From an uncultured Spirochaetota bacterium (GTDB lineage Bacteria > Spirochaetota > UBA4802 > UBA5368): DNA of 5,421 nt. The stretch lies in assembly GCA_937864375.1 (NCBI GenBank), contig CALMJO010000564.1:1-5421 (forward strand), read 5' to 3'. A program made the translations under genes and the position numbers. The notes beneath the pieces were generated by a model that saw only the letters and a list, made by a program, of their open reading frames with translations, ran no database searches and was not told the origin of the DNA. Of this stretch, positions 1-5,421 are shown piece after piece. Positions within the stretch are counted from its first letter, which is position 1. Each line of letters starts with the position of its first letter.

Positions 1-43
1 ACCTCTCTATTCGTCGGCAGCGTCAGATGTGTATAAGAGACAG
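1..43 (+). other. Illumina Nextera (Tn5) adapter plus i5 index, sequencing artefact
   Basis: Bases 11-43 match the 33-base Nextera read-1 transposase adapter, beginning TCGTCGGCAGCGTC and ending with the Tn5 mosaic end AGATGTGTATAAGAGACAG. The eight bases before it (3-10, CTCTCTAT) match a standard Nextera i5 index (the 502 index, from memory), and bases 1-2 (AC) match the end of the P5 oligo. The order P5-index-adapter-insert is exactly that of a library molecule. This is not organismal DNA. Genomic sequence begins at base 44, and the contig end was built from at least one untrimmed read. Confidence 0.98.
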
Positions 44-203
44 CTCTTGGACCCTGCGCTCCGGGAAGTGGTGGATGAGTTTCGGGAAAGCTTTAAGTGC
101 TGAAGAGTATGCCGGGAATAATCTGATTAACCGTGTTGAGATTGCCCTGTCTTCCCACATTGAAACCCACAACTGGCACCAGGAAACTTGCACTTCGTTG
201 TAG
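44..203 (+). CDS. Possible 3' end of a truncated gene, frame uncertain
   Basis: Two plus-strand frames stay open from the adapter junction. One runs from 44 to a TGA at 101-103 and reads LLDPALREVVDEFRESFKC, a plausible amphipathic C-terminal helix. The other runs from 45 to a TAG at 201-203 and gives about 52 residues including SAEEYAGNNLINRVEIALSS. The minus strand over the same bases is also open. The upstream part is missing because the contig starts here, so neither frame has a native start; an ATG at 27-29 lies inside the adapter and must be ignored. I do not recognise the protein. If the tRNA-Val fragment downstream is an attachment site, this stretch would be the end of the integrated element. 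At most one frame is real; an annotator should treat this as a possible gene tail only. Confidence 0.25.
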
Positions 204-214
204 TGTGACCGTTA

Positions 215-243
215 TTGTGACATTTTCCTTGACAAACTATGAT
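215..243 (+). promoter_or_regulatory. Possible sigma-70 promoter in the AT-rich segment
   Basis: A TATGAT hexamer at 238-243 (five of six to the -10 consensus) lies 17 bases downstream of TTGTGA at 215-220 (four of six to the -35 consensus). A perfect TTGACA also lies at 229-234, but no good -10 follows at 16-18 bases. The region is AT-rich, which raises the chance of false promoter matches. Nothing intact follows on the plus strand: the first structure downstream is the 5'-less tRNA-Val fragment. It may belong to the end of a mobile element or be fortuitous. Confidence 0.25.
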
Positions 244-341
244 GAAACATGATCAAGTATGTTAAAATAGTCAGCAAGATATTAAGGAAGATGATACGCG
301 AAGATAAGGTATGATATAGTATTTTAGTATTCAGGCCCAGA

Positions 342-383
342 CTTACAAGCAGAGGGTCACAGGTTCAATCCCTGTAGCGCCCA
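342..383 (+). tRNA. 3' fragment of tRNA-Val(UAC), candidate attachment-site core
   Basis: The segment reads as the 3' part of a valine tRNA: anticodon loop CTTACAA (342-348, anticodon TAC), 3' anticodon stem GCAGA (349-353), variable loop GGGTC (354-358), T-stem ACAGG (359-363), T-loop TTCAATC (364-370), T-stem CCTGT (371-375), acceptor 3' strand AGCGCCC (376-382) and discriminator A (383). CCA is not encoded. The five bases that should form the 5' anticodon stem (337-341, CCAGA) do not pair with GCAGA, and no GGGCGCT acceptor 5' strand or D-arm lies upstream. Homology therefore stops at the anticodon loop. This is not a functional tRNA gene. Tyrosine-recombinase elements that use tRNA genes commonly cross over at the anticodon loop and leave such a 3' copy at the far end, with element DNA on its 5' side. 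An assembly chimera is the main alternative. Confidence 0.8.
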
Positions 384-549
384 AAACCGCACCACCGCAC
401 GACGCATCCGCCCGGAATATCTGCGATTCGCTTCCCGGGCCGTCATCGGAACTCTCTTAATTTTTACGGAAAAGAGACATAATTTATTTGTAATTCATCG
501 GCCGAGCTGTTACCGTGCCATAAGAATATTTAAAGTGGAAGGAAGGAAC
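384..549 (+). other. Intergenic segment, no gene seen
   Basis: This GC-rich then AT-rich gap lies between the tRNA fragment and the small gene at 550. The only structure I see is a 6-bp inverted repeat, GCCCGG at 410-415 and CCGGGC at 435-440, with a 19-base loop and no adjoining T-run, which is too weak to call. The AT-rich stretch around 457-495 and 521-534 could hold the promoter of the gene at 550, but no -35/-10 pair with acceptable spacing is convincing. Confidence 0.5.
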
Positions 550-756
550 ATGCTTATCGACGACTGCAAGGCCTGCGACAAACATAATTCTCACGGAAAC
601 GGTTTCGTGATATGCACGTACTGGAACATGAACGAGCAGCGCATCACCAGGACGGAAGCGAACAACAAGATTGTCATTATTTCCTGCCCCAGGGAAAACG
701 ACCTCACGATCGACAACAAGAATGACCTGAGGCCCAGGTGGAATAAGAGCGTTTAG
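550..756 (+). CDS. Small four-cysteine protein of unknown function
   Basis: This encodes 68 residues starting MLIDDCKACDKHNSHGNGF. I chose ATG 550 over the in-frame GTG at 535 because an AAGGA (539-543) sits 6 bases upstream, within a purine-rich GGAAGGAAGGAA tract. Third codon positions are strongly G/C, as in the neighbouring genes, which supports real coding on this strand over the antisense frame. The protein has no signal peptide or membrane segment, so it is probably cytoplasmic. Cysteines lie at 6, 9 (CxxC), 22 and 46, with histidines at 12 and 15, so a small metal-binding or redox-active fold is possible but unproven. The middle (about 19-46) reads as alternating short strands, VICTYWNMN and NNKIVIISCP, and the C-terminus is polar. 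I do not recognise a family. It converges on the minus-strand gene ending at 915, and Arg is often encoded by AGG. Confidence 0.65.
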   Translation: MLIDDCKACDKHNSHGNGFVICTYWNMNEQRITRTEANNKIVIISCPRENDLTIDNKNDLRPRWNKSV

Positions 757-770
757 GGGAAATCTCCCCT
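755..770 (+). terminator. Hairpin at the end of the small gene, weak terminator candidate
   Basis: AGGGGA at 755-760 pairs with TCCCCT at 765-770 around a 4-base loop, and the stem starts inside the stop codon of the 68-residue gene. The position fits an end-of-gene structure, and it could work from either strand in this convergent gap. No run of T follows, so it is not a canonical intrinsic terminator. The rest of the gap to 914 holds no gene; a 5-bp inverted repeat (GGAAC/GTTCC within about 813-838) is too weak to call. Confidence 0.3.
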
Positions 771-914
771 TCGAATCCCGCCTCCCCTCCGCGCCTTCCC
801 GATTCGGCACCAGGAACGAACAAGGATTTTGGGTTCCGATTTCAGCACGAAGGGAACGGTGACTTTCCCGCCGTCGCCCGGTCGCGATTCGACACACGCG
901 GCGGACCCGTCTTG

Positions 915-2557
915 TTAAATACCGGTTTTCCTGATAATGGGAAAGAGCTTGAACGGCATATCCCCGTTGTGGAGTATGATGTCATACAGGTGATCGAACC
1001 CCGCGTCGGACAGCATGCCGATGAACCGGTACCTGAGCGACCCCTTTGACTTGTAAAGAACGACCTTGTTGTGAAACACCAGCAGCGGATTGCCCTTGAA
1101 ATCCATCGCGGCCCGCTCAAGGTATTCCTTGTTCCTGTCCCACGGAAAGTACACATCAAGCGAATTGGCGCAGCGCAGTATGATGAACTCGTCGCCCGTC
1201 CTGGGAAGCGGCTTGTTTTCTCCGTTCCACGCGAGAAAAAGCTGGTCCGCGATGGGCTTCATCCCGTCGCCGGGCAGGATGTAAATATTCGGGCTGGTCA
1301 GGATTCTCCGCTTGTTCTCGTTATAGAACGCGATTGAATTGAAAATCCCCACCTGCTCCGGCAGGTCGAGCGCGATGAAGTTGATCTTGGGAAAATCCCT
1401 CGCGAGCTCGAGGGTGGTGACCGCGCTGGTCCTCGCGTTCGCCAGCGCGGGACCTATGTCCACGAAGATTATCCTTCCGTCCATGTACGCGTTGTGGAGG
1501 TTGTGGTCAATCAGGCCCGCCAGGTCCGCGTTTTTTTCCCTGCAATAGGCGTCCAGCGCCTGGAGCTCCCTCCTGTTGAAAATGTTCAGCTCGAGCATGC
1601 GCGGCATGGTGGGCATCTCGCTGGGACCGCAGTGGTTGATCGCGGCCGCGAGAAAAAGGTTCGCGTCGAACAGGCGACCCTCCATGGTGCGCGCCTTTAT
1701 CCCCTGCGAGGAGAGGCTGAACACGTACTGGTACTTTTCGATGACGAACTGGAGAAGCCGCTCCTCCTCGTAGGAGCCCCAGACGGTTTTCTGGTAATTG
1801 TCGGTGCCGGGCTGGGGAAACAGGAACCGGTTGATGTTCTCGTAGTAGGACAGGTTGGTTTTTGCCGCGAGCTCAAGGATATTCTTGCTGAAATACGGGT
1901 AGTAGGTGAAGAAGAATGTTTTTTCGGCGTCGGTGACCCTTCCGCGGCACGTCAGCGTGAAGTTCGTGTAGTCGTACAGGTATTTTTTGTTATAGAGTGA
2001 AAACACGTAATTCATGTACGATGAGGTGGAATAGTCGGTATACAGGGGCACGTAGGTGAGCGCCGGCCCGCCGTCGCTGCTGATGTTGAGCAGGGCCCTG
2101 CGCTGCGCGGCCTCCTCCAGGAGGCTGTTACCCTGTTTGCCGGTCTTGAGCTTGCCGATCTCCTCGAGCACCAGTGCGTAAAACGCGGTATTGACCTTGC
2201 CGTCCTCTTCCAGAAGTCTCTTCGCATACTCCAAATTCATGAAGTGCCCGCTGTAGTCGCCGTTGGCGCCCTTGATGACTGCGAGGTCATAGACCATGAA
2301 TGCCCTGGACCATGCGTCCAGCGACGAGTCCTCCAGCCCCTTCCTGATCTTGAGCTCGGCGGAGGGGATGTCCCTGTTCAGGACCGATTTTTTTATTTCA
2401 TTGAAACTGTCGGCGGCTATGACCCGGGCCGACGTCGCGTCGTACTGTGCGGCGGGAATTACCGAGCCGTCATGCGAAATTTTTTTTTTATGGTTTCCTG
2501 CGCGTAGGCGGGAGCGGGAATACAGAACAGTACGAGTGCAGCGATAAGGATCTTCAT
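915..2557 (-). CDS. Predicted exported protein with methyltransferase-like C-terminal fold, frame broken in a poly-A run
   Basis: The start ATG at 2557-2555 has AGAGG (2567-2563) five bases upstream. It opens a classic signal peptide, MKILIAALVLFCIPAPAYA, with likely cleavage before QE at 19/20. After QETIKKK the frame meets ten A residues and runs into a stop within ten codons. One extra A would continue as ISHDGSVIPAAQYD and join the long frame that reaches TAA at 915, giving about 547 residues. Without that base, the intact frame starts only at Met 2297, which lacks a good ribosome site. Residues about 45-240 look helical and aromatic-rich and I do not recognise them. Residues about 360-500 resemble a class I SAM-dependent methyltransferase fold: FVDIGPALANA (365-375, motif I position), a strand ending in an acidic residue, FIALDLPEQV (394-403), LPGDGMKP (428-435) and EFIILRCANSLD (457-468). 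The usual GxGxG is imperfect, so SAM binding is doubtful. Export by signal peptide is odd for such an enzyme. The gene has its own strong promoter. The fold call is moderate to low confidence, and no specific function is claimed. Confidence 0.75.
2480..2489 (-). repeat. Run of ten A (coding strand) that breaks the reading frame
   Basis: The plus strand has ten T at 2480-2489, so the coding strand reads ATA AAA AAA AAA TTT with ten A in the run. The upstream frame carries the signal peptide and the downstream frame carries the remaining 520 or so residues, offset by one base. Eleven A would restore a single open frame. Both sides read as good protein, so the mismatch sits in or very near this run. 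It may be an assembly or sequencing indel, a phase-variable tract, or a transcriptional slippage site. Confidence 0.85.
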
Positions 2558-2562
2558 GGAGA

Positions 2563-2567
2563 CCTCT
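2563..2567 (-). promoter_or_regulatory. Ribosome binding site fixing the start at 2557
   Basis: AGAGG on the minus strand lies five bases (TCTCC) before ATG 2557-2555. It supports the upstream start with the signal peptide over the internal Met at 2297, whose upstream sequence (CAGGGCATTC) is a poor match. Confidence 0.7.
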
Positions 2568-2589
2568 GAAATATTACTCCGGGACTTTC

Positions 2590-2643
2590 AGCCGCCTGGT
2601 TTTCCGGGACGAATGCGCCCCTGAGACGACCCGGAAAGCGGCT
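2590..2643 (-). promoter_or_regulatory. Long imperfect stem-loop in the mRNA leader
   Basis: On the minus strand AGCCGCTTTCCGGG (2643-2630) pairs with CCCGGAAA (2608-2601) and GCGGCT (2595-2590). The stem has about 14 base pairs, a 5-base bulge (ACCAG, 2600-2596) and a 21-base loop. It lies within the predicted leader of about 120 nt between the promoter and ATG 2557, ending 22 bases before the ribosome site. A 10-codon open frame (MKMSTGTVSH, 2679-2647) would end four bases before the stem. No T-run follows the stem, so an intrinsic terminator is unlikely. mRNA stabilisation or translational control is possible. I recognise no riboswitch class. Confidence 0.5.
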
Positions 2644-2684
2644 CGTTTAATGCGACACTGTTCCGGTACTCATCTTCATCCGGA

Positions 2685-2713
2685 ATTATAGCACCGGTTT
2701 TTTGCACTGTCAA
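2685..2713 (-). promoter_or_regulatory. Perfect-consensus sigma-70 promoter
   Basis: On the minus strand TTGACA (2713-2708) and TATAAT (2690-2685) are separated by exactly 17 bases, matching the housekeeping consensus at all 12 positions. An AT-rich tract with six T (TTTTTTATAAAC, 2725-2714) directly precedes the -35 and may act as an UP element. Transcription should start near 2678-2679 and read into the exported-protein gene after a leader of about 120 nt. No repressor site is obvious, so expression is predicted to be strong and possibly constitutive unless the leader regulates it. Confidence 0.85.
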
Positions 2714-2740
2714 GTTTATAAAAAACGGCGAAATTACCGC

Positions 2741-2762
2741 GTCGCACCGTGGATGGCGCGAC
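2741..2762 (-). terminator. Hairpin downstream of icmF, possible terminator
   Basis: On the minus strand GTCGCGCC (2762-2755) pairs with GGTGCGAC (2748-2741) around a 6-base loop, giving eight pairs of which one is G-U. That pair is A-C on the opposite strand, so the structure favours minus-strand RNA, the strand icmF is read from. It begins 34 bases after the icmF stop. Six T follow at 2725-2720, but 15 bases away, so this is not a textbook intrinsic terminator. Confidence 0.4.
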
Positions 2763-2795
2763 AGCCATGCAACCCCATGTACCGCTACAGCCCTC

Positions 2796-5421
2796 CTACA
2801 TGCTCCTCCTGTACTGACCTCCCACCTGGTAGAGCGCCTTTGTGATCTGGCCCAGGCTGCACACGCGCACGGTCGACATCATCTCCTCGAACACGTTCCT
2901 TCCGGACACCGCGGTCTCCTGGAGGCGCGCCAGCGCCGCGGGCGCGAGCGCGGCGTTGCGCTCGTGGAAATTCCGCAAGCGGTCCAGCTGGGACTGCTTT
3001 TCCTCGTCCGTCGCGCGGGCAAGCGCGATCTGCTGCGCCGCGCCCGTCTCCTGGGCGCGCTGGTTGAGGAACGTGTTCACGCCTATGATGGGCAGGTCGC
3101 CCGAATGCTTGAGCTTCTCGTAATGCAGGGACTCGTCCTGTATGCTGCTCCTCTGGTATCCCTTCTCCATGGCGCCCAGGACCCCCCCGCGCTCGGTGAT
3201 CCGCTCAAACTCGCAGAGGACCGCCTCCTCCACCAGCGTCGTAAGCTCTTCCACGATGAAGCTCCCCTGCTCGGGGTTCTCGCTCTTCGCGAGCCCCCAT
3301 TCCCGGTTGATGATCTGCTGGATGGCCAGGGCCCTGCGCACCGATTCCTCGCTGGGCGTCGTGATCGCCTCGTCGAACGCGTTGGTGTGCAGGCTGTTGC
3401 AGTTGTCGTAGATCGCGCACAGCGCCTGGAGCGTGGTGCGGATGTCGTTGAACTGGATCTCCTGGCTGTGGAGCGACCTTCCGGAGGTCTGTATGTGGTA
3501 CTTGAGCATCTGCGCGCGCTCCGATCCCTTGTACTTCTCCCTCATGGCGACCGCCCAGATGCGGCGGGCGACGCGGCCTATAACCGTGTACTCGGGATCC
3601 ATCCCGTTCGAGAAAAAGAACGAGAGGTTGGGCGCGAAGCTGTCCAGCGCCATGCCGCGCGACAGGTAATACTCCACGTAGGTGAATCCGTTCGCCAGCG
3701 TAAACGCGAGCTGCGTGATGGGGTTCGCACCCGCCTCGGCGATGTGGTAGCCGGAGATGGACACCGAGTAGAGGTTGCGCACGTCGTTTCTGGTCAGGTA
3801 TTCCTGTATGTCGCCCATCATCTTGAGCGCGAAATCGATGCTGAATATGCAGGTGTTCTGTCCCTGGTCCTCTTTCAGTATGTCGGCCTGCACGGTGCCG
3901 CGCACCTTCCGGAGCACGGTGGCCTTTATGGACGCGTACTCGCCTTCATCGGGCGCCCTGCCCTTCTCCGCCGCGAAGGCGTCCGCCTGCTGGTCGATCG
4001 CGGTGTTCAGGAACATGGCGAGCATGATGGGCGCCGGCCCGTTGATCGTCATGGAGACCGAGGTTGACGGCGCGCACAGGTCGAATCCCCCGTAGAGTAT
4101 CTTGACGTCGTCGAGCGTGCACACGCTCACCCCCGAGGTGCCCACCTTCCCGTAGATGTCCGGCCGGATGTCCGGGTCCCATCCATAAAGGGTGACAGAG
4201 TCGAACGCCGTCGACAGGCGCTTTGCCTCGTAGTTCCCGGAAAGCAGCCTGAACCGCCTGTTGGTGCGTGCGGGATCGCCCTCTCCGGCGAACATGCGCG
4301 TGGGGTCCTCGTCCATGCGCTTCATGGGAAACACTCCCGCGGTGAAGGGGAAGCGTCCCGGCACGTTCTCCTCGCGCATCCAGCGGTAGGTTTCGCCCGG
4401 GTCCGCGAAATCGGGAAGCGCGACCTTGGGGATCTTCTTCCCGGCGAGCGAGGTCGTGAAAAGGGGAACGCGGATGTCCCTGCCCCGCACCTGGTACACG
4501 AGCTCGTCTTTCCGGTAGTCCCTTTTGATGCGTCCCCACTCGTCGATGAGCCAGCCGGTTTCCGACGTGAGCACGCTCTCCCACCTGTGCTCCTCGTCCC
4601 TGAGGCGCGCGAGCATTCGCGAGTCCTCGTCGTGTCCATCGGTGGCAAGGACGCGCTCCGTCTCGCGGATATGCCACAGCATGCGGACCGCGTCGGCCTG
4701 TTCCCTGGTGTGGGCATGGTACGACCGCACCGTGTCGGCGATTTCGGCGAGGTAGCGCACGCGCTCCTGGGGGACGATTATCGTCTTGGACGAGGGCGTC
4801 TTCGTCCCCTCGTTTGCGTAGGAGCTCGAAAGCGCCACGCCGGTCTTGTGCTTTATCAGGTCGCGCACGCAGTGATAAAAAGCGGTGACCCCGTCGTCGT
4901 TGAAGCGCGAGGCTATGGTGCCGAACACAGGCATATCTTCGGGCTCCCTGTCGAAATCACGCCTGTTGCGCTGGATCTGCTTGAGCACGTCGCGGCGGGC
5001 GTCCTCGCTCCCCTGCTTTTCGAACTTGTTGATGACGATCGCGTCGGCGTAATCGAGCATCGCGATCTTTTCCAGCTGCGAGGCCGCGCCGTATTCGCTG
5101 GTCATCACGTACACCGGGATGTCGACGAGCTCGGAGATGCCCGCGTCGGCCTGCCCCACCCCGGCGGTCTCCGCGATCACCAGGTCGAAGCCGGCCGCCC
5201 TCGATATTTCTATGGCGTCCGCGATCGCGTTGGACACCTCCCTGCCGGAGGTCCGGGTCGCAAACGAGCGCATGTACACGCGCGGATCTGCGATCGAGTT
5301 CATGCGGATGCGGTCGCCCAGGAGGGCGCCGCCGGTCTTGCGCCGCGAGGGATCGCTGCAGAGCACTGCGATCTCCATGCCGGCGTTGTCCCTGAGCAGG
5401 CGCACGATCATCTCGTCTATG
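2796..5421 (-). CDS. icmF: IcmF: isobutyryl-CoA mutase fused to its G-protein chaperone, N-terminus beyond the window
   Basis: This is an adenosylcobalamin-dependent carbon-skeleton mutase interconverting isobutyryl-CoA and n-butyryl-CoA; the fused GTPase domain loads and protects the cofactor. The frame is open to the window edge, with 874 residues visible. IcmF proteins are near 1,090 residues, so the B12-binding domain (DxHxxG) and P-loop lie outside. Numbering from Met at 5411: the G-domain shows DPSRRKTGGALLGDR (20-34), ETAGVGQ (81-87) and NKFE (128-131, the guanine-recognition G4 motif with Glu in place of Asp). A helical linker (about 200-310) leads to the TIM-barrel mutase: FPFTAGVFP (354-362), RMFAGEGDP (372-380), GKVGTSGVS (421-429), SVSMTINGPAP (451-461), QADILKEDQGQNT (508-520) and SISGYHIAEAGANP (551-564). 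Phe374 and Gln518 fill the positions that are Tyr and Arg in methylmalonyl-CoA mutase, matching the isobutyryl-CoA signature; His556 is retained. The C-terminus VCSLGQITKALYQVGGQYRR is typical of IcmF. The protein is cytoplasmic. It could act in branched-chain acid or butyrate metabolism; no pathway neighbour is visible. Confidence 0.97.
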   Translation of the reverse strand, partial: IDEMIVRLLRDNAGMEIAVLCSDPSRRKTGGALLGDRIRMNSIADPRVYMRSFATRTSGREVSNAIADAIEISRAAGFDLVIAETAGVGQADAGISELVDIPVYVMTSEYGAASQLEKIAMLDYADAIVINKFEKQGSEDARRDVLKQIQRNRRDFDREPEDMPVFGTIASRFNDDGVTAFYHCVRDLIKHKTGVALSSSYANEGTKTPSSKTIIVPQERVRYLAEIADTVRSYHAHTREQADAVRMLWHIRETERVLATDGHDEDSRMLARLRDEEHRWESVLTSETGWLIDEWGRIKRDYRKDELVYQVRGRDIRVPLFTTSLAGKKIPKVALPDFADPGETYRWMREENVPGRFPFTAGVFPMKRMDEDPTRMFAGEGDPARTNRRFRLLSGNYEAKRLSTAFDSVTLYGWDPDIRPDIYGKVGTSGVSVCTLDDVKILYGGFDLCAPSTSVSMTINGPAPIMLAMFLNTAIDQQADAFAAEKGRAPDEGEYASIKATVLRKVRGTVQADILKEDQGQNTCIFSIDFALKMMGDIQEYLTRNDVRNLYSVSISGYHIAEAGANPITQLAFTLANGFTYVEYYLSRGMALDSFAPNLSFFFSNGMDPEYTVIGRVARRIWAVAMREKYKGSERAQMLKYHIQTSGRSLHSQEIQFNDIRTTLQALCAIYDNCNSLHTNAFDEAITTPSEESVRRALAIQQIINREWGLAKSENPEQGSFIVEELTTLVEEAVLCEFERITERGGVLGAMEKGYQRSSIQDESLHYEKLKHSGDLPIIGVNTFLNQRAQETGAAQQIALARATDEEKQSQLDRLRNFHERNAALAPAALARLQETAVSGRNVFEEMMSTVRVCSLGQITKALYQVGGQYRRSM

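Noticed and set aside
271..383. A complete tRNA-Val gene ending at 383
   Set aside because: No GGGCGCT acceptor strand or D-arm occurs in the preceding bases, and 337-341 does not pair with the 3' anticodon stem at 349-353.
410..440. Inverted repeat GCCCGG/CCGGGC as a terminator after the tRNA fragment
   Set aside because: It has only six pairs with a 19-base loop and no immediate T-run, which is easily chance in GC-rich DNA.
175..816. Shared 11-mer GGCACCAGGAA at 175-185 and 806-816 as a direct repeat flanking an insertion
   Set aside because: The match does not extend on either side, no element features align with both copies, and neither copy sits at the tRNA boundary.
801..817. Resemblance of GATTCGGCACCAGGAAC to an old cDNA-library EcoRI adapter (GAATTCGGCACGAGG)
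   Set aside because: It has mismatches and is internal to the contig, and the library chemistry seen at base 1 is Nextera, so the likeness is fortuitous.
484..897. Long minus-strand open frame of 137 codons opposite the small gene
   Set aside because: It is Arg/Pro-rich, has no good ribosome site, and lies antisense to a frame with a good ribosome site and GC-biased third positions. It reads as a shadow.
2555..2590. Lipoprotein signal with Cys12 of the exported protein as the lipid-modified residue
   Set aside because: Phe at -1 does not fit a lipobox and only 11 residues precede the Cys. The AYA-QE site further on is a better signal peptidase I cleavage site.
2964..4067. Long plus-strand open frame of 367 codons inside icmF
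   Set aside because: It is antisense to a conserved, motif-rich enzyme in high-GC DNA, where such frames arise by chance. Its composition (Arg, Val, Leu, His-rich) matches a shadow.

Overview
This is the end of an assembled, probably metagenomic, bacterial contig rather than a natural boundary. Bases 1-43 are untrimmed Illumina Nextera adapter: the last two bases of the P5 oligo, an i5 index, then the Tn5 read-1 adapter. Genomic sequence starts at 44. Most of the window (about 384 onward) is GC-rich with strongly GC-biased third codon positions. A signal-peptide-bearing protein and a tRNA 3' end without an encoded CCA fit a GC-rich bacterium, probably Gram-negative. The phylum cannot be fixed from this sequence; a spirochaete relative is only a weak guess.

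Layout. (a) 44-340 is AT-richer (about 29% GC over 231-330 by hand count) and holds only the end of an unidentified open frame and one plausible promoter. (b) 342-383 is an exact-looking 3' portion of a tRNA-Val(UAC) gene, from the anticodon loop to the discriminator base, with no matching 5' half. This is the shape left at the far end of an element integrated in a tRNA gene, and composition changes here (about 65% GC over 381-440). (c) 550-756 (+) is a small four-cysteine protein of unknown function. (d) 915-2557 (-) is a predicted exported protein of about 547 residues. Its C-terminal part looks like a class I SAM-methyltransferase (Rossmann-like) fold. Its frame is broken by a run of ten A residues (coding strand) just after the signal peptide; eleven would restore it. 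(e) 2558-2795 is a compact regulatory region. It has a possible terminator for the upstream gene, a perfect-consensus sigma-70 promoter with an AT-rich upstream tract, and a leader of about 120 nt containing a long imperfect stem-loop and a 10-codon open frame. (f) 2796-5421 (-) is most of icmF, the fusion of isobutyryl-CoA mutase with its G-protein chaperone. It is cut by the window end, losing the B12-binding domain and P-loop.

The icmF gene and the exported-protein gene are in tandem on the minus strand. The consensus promoter and possible terminator between them argue for separate transcription, so no functional link should be assumed. The small plus-strand gene converges on the exported-protein gene. 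The most notable signals are the split tRNA-Val with the composition break, the homopolymer frameshift combined with a structured leader, and an exported protein with a methyltransferase-like fold.
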